This document shows positions 48,094-53,483 of a stretch of DNA of 53,483 nt, one piece after another. Location of the stretch: positions 1 through 53,483 of IMG/VR virus record IMGVR_UViG_3300027777_001908, one strand, 5' to 3'. Source of the stretch: a virus. The position numbers and the translations under genes were made by a program. The notes under the pieces are model-generated. The model was not told where the DNA came from, did no database searches, and saw only the letters and a list, made by a program, of their open reading frames with translations. How positions within the stretch are numbered: the stretch's first letter is position 1; each line of letters opens with the position of its first letter.

Positions 48094-48789
48094 ATGACTT
48101 TCGGACAAATAAAATCCATAATTGAAACAAGCTTAATAGAATCCTACAAGAATGAGTCGGATTTTAAAAAATCTTTAAGAGAATTCAAACATAATGTATT
48201 GAATAATAAACCTATGTCAAAGGTCTATTCATTATATGACCAATTAACTACCCCACAAGGATTGTCTGAGTCAGATGCCAAAGAATTCTTAGAAGAAGGT
48301 ATTAATATTATCCAAAAATTATTAAAAGAAATTAAACTACCTAAAACAATTTCCGAATCAAAAAATGAATATTCTGATATTGATACGTTAGTTTATATAA
48401 ATAAAATTAATTTATCCGAAAGAGTTAGTTCAAAGAAAAAAATCATTAATGTTTTAATCTCAGAAAAAAAAACATTAAAAGAAAGTATTAATATTCCAAT
48501 TAAATCAATGGTTAGTATTGCCAATCAAACTCTTAGAAGTTATATTGAAAACCTTACTGAACATGATAAAAAAGAATTTTTACAATTAATTTCTGAAGAT
48601 ACTAAAACTTTAGAAACTAAATTTGAAACACTTAGAGAAAGTACTATAGTTAAATTAAATTCTATTTTGGAAAAAGAAGAAGAGTTTGAAATAAAAACAA
48701 AAATTTCTGAAACAATAGATAGAATTAAAAATGAAAAATTTGACCAATTAAATTTCTTAAAACTAAAAAATTTAGAAGGGTCTATTTAA
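48094..48789 (+). CDS. Helical head-module protein of unknown function
   Basis: 231 residues, almost entirely helical and charged, starting MTFGQIKSIIETSLIESYKN, with LIE16 followed by S17 as a possible processing site, and with coiled segments (KKIINVLISEKKTLKESINI, TKTLETKFETLRESTIVKLN). In T4 the place between portal and protease holds the small core proteins gp67 and gp68, which it might replace. No sequence homology to these is visible. It ends three bases into the antisense bS21 gene and terminates inside it. Confidence 0.55.
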   Translation: MTFGQIKSIIETSLIESYKNESDFKKSLREFKHNVLNNKPMSKVYSLYDQLTTPQGLSESDAKEFLEEGINIIQKLLKEIKLPKTISESKNEYSDIDTLVYINKINLSERVSSKKKIINVLISEKKTLKESINIPIKSMVSIANQTLRSYIENLTEHDKKEFLQLISEDTKTLETKFETLRESTIVKLNSILEKEEEFEIKTKISETIDRIKNEKFDQLNFLKLKNLEGSI

Positions 48790-48968
48790 TTCTTTTTACT
48801 CTGAATATATTTCGCCTTTAAAAGTTCGGTTCTTTTTAGAACCGATTTTTTTTTATACTCTTTTTTTTCAAATAAAAGTTGATTCTGTTTTGTCTTAATT
48901 ACTTTAGATTTTAACAATTTTAAAGCCCTATCAATGTTCTCGTTATTTTTTATTTCAATTATTATCAT
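48786..48968 (-). CDS. rpsU: Ribosomal protein bS21 homologue
   Basis: 60 residues: MIIIEIKNNENIDRALKLLK then a basic helix and SVLKRTELLKAKYIQSKKN. The pattern (I/V)-x-x-K-x-x-ENIDRALK...VxKR-x-x-x-x-KAxYIQ is that of Bacteroidota bS21, a small-subunit protein next to the 3' end of 16S rRNA. Tyr54 is kept at the position that, as I recall from the Flavobacterium ribosome structure, helps to mask the anti-Shine-Dalgarno sequence, while many basic residues differ. It could replace host bS21 and change start-site choice. It is the only minus-strand gene in the head module. An earlier phage bS21 is known from other large phages. Confidence 0.85.
   Translation of the reverse strand: MIIIEIKNNENIDRALKLLKSKVIKTKQNQLLFEKKEYKKKSVLKRTELLKAKYIQSKKN
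48826..48845 (+). terminator. Plus-strand terminator embedded in the bS21 coding sequence
   Basis: An 8-bp stem TCGGTTCT/AGAACCGA with a TTTT loop, followed by TTTTTTTT. It terminates the 48094-48789 transcript and on the other strand encodes part of bS21 (codons for KKSVLKRTEL). Confidence 0.8.
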
Positions 48969-49013
48969 ATATTAAAAATATCTAATTTTTATAAAAATTT
49001 TGATTATTAACTT

Positions 49014-49021
49014 TATATTTG
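49014..49021 (+). promoter_or_regulatory. TATATTTG -7 element
   Basis: TATATTTG 41 bases before the ATG at 49063, matching TAnnTTTG; the -33 element is weak (TTTA at 22 bases). Confidence 0.5.
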
Positions 49022-49062
49022 TTATTATTTTAACAAATAAACTCATAACAATATGAAAATTA

Positions 49063-49491
49063 ATGAAAAAAGGGAAAAGTGTTAAAATAAATTTATATAA
49101 TCCAATTAAATCCACTTATGGAACCGTAGATTCCAAAAATTTAAAATCAGTATACATAAACATACAATCATGGGTTACACCAAAATTTGAACAGGATAAT
49201 TGGACCCGAATAGTTGGGAATTTAAATAGAGAAATAAAACATTCAGTTTTTAATTCAATTCCATTAGAACTCTTTAAAGAAAAAAGTATTGTTGATTTAG
49301 ACCTACGAACAAGTGGAATATCACACGGAAAAAAATCATTTTTTAATTTGGAAGTTAATCTCTACACAATCATTGATGTAGATTTTAAATCTCAAGAAAT
49401 TAAAGATTCAATTAAAAAAATTATTAAAAATATCTTTAATAATAATATTATTGAAAACAAGTATTTTGATTTTTCAACATCAAAAAAATAA
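49063..49491 (+). CDS. Hypothetical protein in the head module
   Basis: 142 residues: a basic start (MKKGKSVKINLYNPIKSTYG), a beta-rich middle (LKSVYINIQSWVTPKFEQDN, SIVDLDLRTSGISHGKKSFF) and an Asn/Ile/Lys-rich C-terminus. Frame chosen over an overlapping 10-codon frame at 49053. No recognised family. It follows a host-type promoter rather than a late box, so it may be expressed earlier than its neighbours. Confidence 0.5.
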   Translation: MKKGKSVKINLYNPIKSTYGTVDSKNLKSVYINIQSWVTPKFEQDNWTRIVGNLNREIKHSVFNSIPLELFKEKSIVDLDLRTSGISHGKKSFFNLEVNLYTIIDVDFKSQEIKDSIKKIIKNIFNNNIIENKYFDFSTSKK

Positions 49492-49519
49492 ACTAATCAA
49501 TAAACTATCTATTATTAGA

Positions 49520-49527
49520 TATTTATT
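49520..49527 (+). promoter_or_regulatory. TATTTATT late-type promoter box
   Basis: TATTTATT, 12 bases before the protease ATG at 49540. Confidence 0.5.
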
Positions 49528-49539
49528 TTAAAACAATTG

Positions 49540-50256
49540 ATGAAAAAATTAAGAATATTAGAAGCAAACGAACTTGGACATGGAATCTTAGTTGAAATGG
49601 ATGCCGGTTACATATCTCCAAAAGATAAACTTAATGCCGATATTTTAAAAGAAGCCGCTAATTTGGATTATAGAAATCCATTTGAATTTTATGCGGTATT
49701 ACAAAAATATAATACACCAAACAGAAATGGTAGATTTTATCCTGAAAAGATTCTTAAAAGAGAAGCCGAAAACTATAAAAAGGCAATTGCTAAAGGTTTA
49801 TCAACATCAGAACTAAATCACCCTGAATCATCACTAATTGATTTAGATAGAGTATCACATCTCATCACAGATATTTGGTGGGAAGGAAATATATTGATGG
49901 GTAAAATAAAACTTTTAACATCACCAGGTTTTCATGAAACAGGTGTGGTATCAACTAAAGGAGATATTGCGGCTAACTTAATGAGACAAGGAGTTACTAT
50001 GGGAGTTTCCTCAAGAGGAGTTGGGTCATTAAAAAAAGTTGGAGAAAGAAATGAGGTTCAAGATGATTTTGAATTAATTTGTTTTGACTTAGTATCATCA
50101 CCATCAACACCTGGAGCATATCTTTTTGTAAACCCTGAAGATAGAAATAAATATGAAGAAAATTTAGACGAAGAAAAAAATCGTAAAGATTCAAATCAAT
50201 TTGTAGACAAGTCTGTTGACTTAATGAAAAAATTAAACGATTTTTTAGGAAAATAA
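49540..50256 (+). CDS. gp21: Prohead core protease (gp21-like)
   Basis: 238 residues. TPNRNGRFYPEKI (59-71), SELNHPESS with H94, and GVSSRGVGS with S157 or S158, followed by DFELICFDLVSSPSTPGA, form the conserved blocks of the T4 gp21 / U9 serine protease family, which cleaves head proteins after (I/L)-x-E. ILE8 followed by A9 near its own N-terminus may be a self-processing site. It stands before the scaffold and capsid genes as in T4. Its presence is the basis for reading the (I/L)-x-E sites elsewhere in the window. Confidence 0.92.
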   Translation: MKKLRILEANELGHGILVEMDAGYISPKDKLNADILKEAANLDYRNPFEFYAVLQKYNTPNRNGRFYPEKILKREAENYKKAIAKGLSTSELNHPESSLIDLDRVSHLITDIWWEGNILMGKIKLLTSPGFHETGVVSTKGDIAANLMRQGVTMGVSSRGVGSLKKVGERNEVQDDFELICFDLVSSPSTPGAYLFVNPEDRNKYEENLDEEKNRKDSNQFVDKSVDLMKKLNDFLGK

Positions 50257-50262
50257 TTAAAA

Positions 50263-50472
50263 ATGGAAGAAAAATATTTTGTAGCAAAAATTCAGTATGA
50301 CTTACCTGATGAGAATTCAGGAAAAATTAAAAAAATTAGAGAAGAAAAACTTGTTAGAGGTTATTCTGTTACCGATGTTGAAGCAAAGGTTACAAAGAAG
50401 TATGAAGGGTTCACACATGATTGGAGAATAACTTCAGTATCTGAAAGTAAAATTGATGAAGTAATTGAGTAA
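50263..50472 (+). CDS. Small DUF4494-like protein
   Basis: 69 residues: MEEKYFVAKIQYDLPDENSG, then KIREEKLVRGYSVTDVEAKV. The pattern YFVAKI-x-Y...E-x-x-LV-x-x-x-SVTDAEA resembles DUF4494, a small Bacteroidota family with an alpha/beta fold. Function unknown. It follows the protease by 6 bases and is in the same transcript, ended by a strong terminator. Confidence 0.6.
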   Translation: MEEKYFVAKIQYDLPDENSGKIKKIREEKLVRGYSVTDVEAKVTKKYEGFTHDWRITSVSESKIDEVIE

Positions 50473-50491
50473 AATCAATTAATTAATGAAT

Positions 50492-50512
50492 AAAGTGGTC
50501 CATGACCACTTT
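50492..50512 (+). terminator. Intrinsic terminator
   Basis: A 9-bp stem AAAGTGGTC/GACCACTTT with a CAT loop and a T7 tail. Confidence 0.85.
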
Positions 50513-50529
50513 TTTTGTTTTATGGAAAT

Positions 50530-50548
50530 ATTTATTATAAATAAATAA
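50530..50548 (+). promoter_or_regulatory. Near-palindromic late promoter region of the scaffold/capsid operon
   Basis: TATTTATTATAAATAAATA holds both the TATTTATT box and an exact T4 late consensus TATAAATA (50536-50543). A leader of about 100 bases follows with hairpins CTTATT/AATAAG and GTTAT/ATAAC. Confidence 0.5.
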
Positions 50549-50616
50549 TTTAAGTGTCTTATTGCAAAATAAGTCTCTTTGTTATCGTATAACATAAACT
50601 TTTTTCAAGTTGACAC

Positions 50617-50624
50617 TATTTATA
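50617..50624 (+). promoter_or_regulatory. TATTTATA late-type promoter box
   Basis: TATTTATA, 20 bases before the scaffold ATG at 50645. Confidence 0.5.
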
Positions 50625-50644
50625 AGTTAAATAAATAATTTTTC

Positions 50645-52291
50645 ATGCAAGAAAATAAAAATTTAGTACAAGAGGCTCTTATTCAAATGAAACAAGTTGA
50701 AGAAGCTATTGCCGAAAATGCAAAAGGAATACTTCATTCTACAATGAAAGAAGAAATCAATCAATTAGTAAAAGAATCTCTCTCAGAACAAGATGATGAA
50801 GAAGAGATTGGTCTAGATACAGACATGGACGACACAGATGTAGATACTGACGTAGATACTGATGTTGACATGAATGTAGATAACGATGAAATGGATATGG
50901 ATGTAGATACAGACATGGACATGGATTCAGAAGAAAGTCCTATAGATTTAACTGACGCATCTGATGAAGAAATTCTGAAAGTGTTCAAAGCTATGGGTGA
51001 AGAAGATGGTATCATTGTTAAAAAAGATGGTAACAATATTCACCTAACAGATGACGACGCTGATACAGAATATCTTGTTAAGCTTGGTGAGTCTGAAGAA
51101 GACGAAGAAATAAATATGAATGAAATGGATGAAATTATGAACCAAGAAACAGACGAATCAGTACAAAAAATTATTGATACTATTTTCTCTAAAAACGGAG
51201 ACACATCAGAAGTTGATTTGGATGATGTAGAATCTGATGATGATTCAGATATGGAAATGGATGAAGAAGTCGTTTACGAAATTCATTTAGATGATGATGA
51301 TGATGATGAAGAATCGGATACGGAAATGGACGAACAAGACAATGATGATGAAGAATCAGACATGGAAATGGACGAACAGGACGAAGATGATGAAGAATCA
51401 GACATGGAAATGGACGAACAGGACGAAGATGATTCTGACATGGATGAATCTTACATTAGAGAAGGTAAATCAACAATTAAACCTAAAGGTGTTGGAATTG
51501 GCTCAGGACCTAAATTCGCTTACAAGAAATCTGCTGGCGGATTTAAAGAGGACAAAAAACAAGGTCCTAAATCAGTAGGTACTGGTAAAGCAAAATTTGA
51601 ATACAAGAAAGGTGGTAACATGGAAGGTAAATCTAAAATTGTTAAAGCTGAAACTAAAGAAGGTCAAGGATACAAAGATAAAGAAGATGAAAGATTGGCT
51701 ATGAAGCACGGTAAAATGGCTTCAAAAGATCTTAAATCTACTAAAGCTCGTAGAGATGATGCTGGATTTGAAAAAGCTGAAACTAAAGAAGCTGCAAGAA
51801 CTTATGGTATGGGTTCTAAAGAAGGCAGAGGTTTGAGAAAAGGTATCACAAACAACAGAAATTACAATTACAGTAATTCTGGAGTTAAAGTAGAATCTAC
51901 AAACGCAGAAGTTAGTATGTTGAGAGAAAAGAACGATGAATATAGAAAAGCATTGAATGTTTTCAGAGAAAAACTTAATGAAGTTGCAATCTTCAATTCA
52001 AACTTAGCTTACGCTACAAGATTGTTCACAGAACATTCAACAACTAAAAAAGAAAAAATAAATATCCTTAGAAGATTTGACGGAGTTGAAACTTTAAAAG
52101 AATCAAAAAGTCTTTATAAGTCTATCAAAGATGAATTAACTAAAGGAGACACACAACCAATTACTGAATCAGTTGAAACAAAATTAAACAAACAAGTTTC
52201 TACAGGTTCATCAGTTAATCTAATTGAGTCTAAAACATATGAAAATCCTCAGTTCTTAAGAATGAAAGATTTGATGTCTAAATTAGGTTAA
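50645..52291 (+). CDS. gp22: Prohead scaffold protein (gp22-like)
   Basis: 548 residues, extremely acidic. An N-terminal helix (MQENKNLVQEALIQMKQVEE) leads to LSE48-Q49, a gp21-type site. Residues 50-280 consist of Asp/Glu/Met repeats such as ESDMEMDEQDEDD. A basic middle region (KSTIKPKGVGIGSGPKFAYK, repeats of KAETKE) is followed by a C-terminal coiled coil with the conserved segment NLAYATRLFTEHSTTKKEKI and NILRRFDGVETLKESK, which I associate with T4-like scaffold proteins. It fills the prohead and is degraded by gp21 before packaging. Confidence 0.8.
   Translation: MQENKNLVQEALIQMKQVEEAIAENAKGILHSTMKEEINQLVKESLSEQDDEEEIGLDTDMDDTDVDTDVDTDVDMNVDNDEMDMDVDTDMDMDSEESPIDLTDASDEEILKVFKAMGEEDGIIVKKDGNNIHLTDDDADTEYLVKLGESEEDEEINMNEMDEIMNQETDESVQKIIDTIFSKNGDTSEVDLDDVESDDDSDMEMDEEVVYEIHLDDDDDDEESDTEMDEQDNDDEESDMEMDEQDEDDEESDMEMDEQDEDDSDMDESYIREGKSTIKPKGVGIGSGPKFAYKKSAGGFKEDKKQGPKSVGTGKAKFEYKKGGNMEGKSKIVKAETKEGQGYKDKEDERLAMKHGKMASKDLKSTKARRDDAGFEKAETKEAARTYGMGSKEGRGLRKGITNNRNYNYSNSGVKVESTNAEVSMLREKNDEYRKALNVFREKLNEVAIFNSNLAYATRLFTEHSTTKKEKINILRRFDGVETLKESKSLYKSIKDELTKGDTQPITESVETKLNKQVSTGSSVNLIESKTYENPQFLRMKDLMSKLG
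51340..51440 (+). repeat. Asp/Glu-coding tandem repeat inside the scaffold gene
   Basis: About 42-base units encoding DDEESDMEMDEQDE, with two nearly exact copies and partial flanking copies. Confidence 0.75.
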
Positions 52292-52325
52292 TAAAAAATA
52301 AATTAAAAAACAAAACAATACTAAA

Positions 52326-53483
52326 ATGGGAGCATTATTAGAATCAGGTCTTGTTGGTAACATCGGTCTTAAGCACCTTAAAGTTATCAAAGAAGATACA
52401 ATCAACAAATGGGACAAATTAGGCTTTTTAGAAGGTCTTAAAGGTCACATGAGAGAAAACGTAGCACAATTATACGAAAACCAAGCATCATTTTTAATCA
52501 ATGAAGCATCATCTACTTCTGATACAGGAGCATTTGAAACAGTGGTTTTTCCAATCGTTAGACGTGTATTCTCTAAACTATTAGCAAACGATATCGTTTC
52601 AGTACAAGCTATGAACTTACCAATCGGTAAATTGTTCTATTTTGTACCTAACATTCAAGCTTACGAAACAGGTGGAGCAGAATATGGTAATGGTGGAACA
52701 CACTACGCACCTTACGGATCACCAAATGGTCCAGATAGTCCTAACGCAGGTTATGATTACAATGTAGGTAAAGATCTTTATGATAGATTTTATGAAGGTA
52801 CAGAACCAGCATTAGACCCTCCAGGTTTGTTTGACTACTCTAAAGGTGAGTTCTCAGCTGTAACAGGTACTGCAGTAACTGCACTTTGGAATAACACAAC
52901 ATTAAACTTAGAACCAGCTGCTTACGCTTTAACTGATTACAGAAAAGTATTAGTTATTATGTCAGGTTTTGCATCTGATGCAGCAGGTAAATTAATCGGA
53001 CCAGATGGTAACCCAATCGACAACGAATCTTTCTTGTCTGATTTGACTATTTGGGGTATCGGTACTAACACAACTACTTCAGGCACAGGTCAAGGTGGTG
53101 GATCAGGTCCTTACTTATTCAGAGTTGTAACTCAAAGATATGGTAAAGGTATCGTTCAATACGGTAATAACAACCAAACATTAACTTTCCCTAACAGTAA
53201 AACAGGTGGTGGTCAATACGACAACATTTGTGACGCTCAAGGTTTCATTTACTTAGAGGTTGATTTACAAGTTCCAGTATGTATTACTTGTGGCGGTTCT
53301 ATGGACGGTTACACAGGTTCTACTTTCTCTTCTTCAACAGCAAATAACAACGCTTTCGTTCCTACTTATAGAATCTATAAGAACTTGGAATTTGAAGATA
53401 AAATCGGTGAGGTTTCATTTGACTTAATGTCAGTAACAGTTTCTGTGACTGAAAGAAAATTAAGAGCACAATGGTCTCCTGAA
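52326..53483 (+). CDS. gp23: Major capsid protein (gp23-like), 3' end beyond the window
   Basis: 386 codons without a stop, running off the right edge. MGALLESGLVGNIGLKHLKV opens a 60-residue leader that ends FLINE60 followed by A61, the expected prohead-protease site. Next come FPIVRRVFSKLLANDIVSVQ and IGKLFYFVPNIQ, the conserved block of T4-type capsid proteins, and GEVSFDLMSVTVSVTERKLR just before the edge. It forms the hexameric lattice of the head. Codon use is markedly richer in C-ending codons than nearby genes, as expected for a very highly expressed protein. Confidence 0.95.
   Translation, partial: MGALLESGLVGNIGLKHLKVIKEDTINKWDKLGFLEGLKGHMRENVAQLYENQASFLINEASSTSDTGAFETVVFPIVRRVFSKLLANDIVSVQAMNLPIGKLFYFVPNIQAYETGGAEYGNGGTHYAPYGSPNGPDSPNAGYDYNVGKDLYDRFYEGTEPALDPPGLFDYSKGEFSAVTGTAVTALWNNTTLNLEPAAYALTDYRKVLVIMSGFASDAAGKLIGPDGNPIDNESFLSDLTIWGIGTNTTTSGTGQGGGSGPYLFRVVTQRYGKGIVQYGNNNQTLTFPNSKTGGGQYDNICDAQGFIYLEVDLQVPVCITCGGSMDGYTGSTFSSSTANNNAFVPTYRIYKNLEFEDKIGEVSFDLMSVTVSVTERKLRAQWSPE

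Overview
This window is part of the genome of a large T4-like myovirus that infects a Bacteroidota host, probably a flavobacterium. The phage assignment rests on the ordered head module at the right end: large terminase (gp17-like), portal (gp20-like), prohead protease (gp21-like), scaffold (gp22-like) and major capsid protein (gp23-like, cut by the window edge). The host assignment rests on promoters of the form TTTG-N19-22-TAnnTTTG, a Bacteroidota-type ribosomal protein bS21, a Bacteroidota-style tmRNA 5' end, and families common in that phylum. The DNA is AT-rich throughout.

Layout. 0-6.2 kb: a minus-strand set (P-loop kinase, metallophosphoesterase, small conserved proteins), an acidic zinc-ribbon protein, a GT17-like glycosyltransferase and two iron/2-oxoglutarate-type oxygenases. 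6.1-11.5 kb: a lipoprotein, then five plus-strand genes whose products carry early (I/L)-x-E sites and, in part, membrane or peptidoglycan-binding segments; I read them as processed, possibly ejected, virion proteins. 11.6-17.3 kb: ClpP, two tandem carbamoyltransferases, small proteins and an HNH nuclease on the minus strand. 17.5-24.8 kb: a HAD-methyltransferase fusion flanked by a duplicated promoter, then an RNA-rich region with six canonical tRNAs (Thr, Arg, Cys, Asn, Trp, plus a Leu-like one with a large insert), tRNA remnants, other structured RNAs, micro-ORFs, a DNA methyltransferase, a Dps-like protein and a lipoprotein. 24.8-30 kb: an M15/M23 cell-wall hydrolase and small membrane, HAD and Cys-cluster proteins. 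30-31.9 kb: an HNH-type nuclease, a tmRNA gene on the minus strand and a methyltransferase with a duplicated 3' end. 32-37.9 kb: an M20 peptidase, a LamG adhesin, a ClpA/C-type ATPase and, divergently, Hsp20. 38-53.5 kb: small genes, a Thr/Pro-rich surface protein, then the head assembly operon with an antisense bS21 gene between portal and protease.

How it fits together. The phage carries a translation and protein quality toolkit: tRNAs, a tmRNA with an unusual tag reading frame, a bS21 homologue, ClpP, a Clp ATPase with the ClpP-docking IGF loop, and Hsp20. A self-contained tag-and-degrade route (phage tmRNA tag read by phage Clp) together with ribosome retuning by phage bS21 is the most interesting hypothesis here. 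A second theme is a cleavage code: the capsid protein and about a dozen other proteins carry an early (I/L)-x-E followed by Q, A, S or T, matching the T4 gp21 site. A third is hypermodification: two carbamoyltransferases, a glycosyltransferase and two oxygenases.

Two promoter classes are visible: the host-type TTTG/TAnnTTTG elements in front of RNA genes, clp genes and accessory genes, and a TATTTATA box (reverse complement of the T4 late TATAAATA) close to the start codon of many virion genes. All functional calls come from reading motifs by eye; no database search was run.
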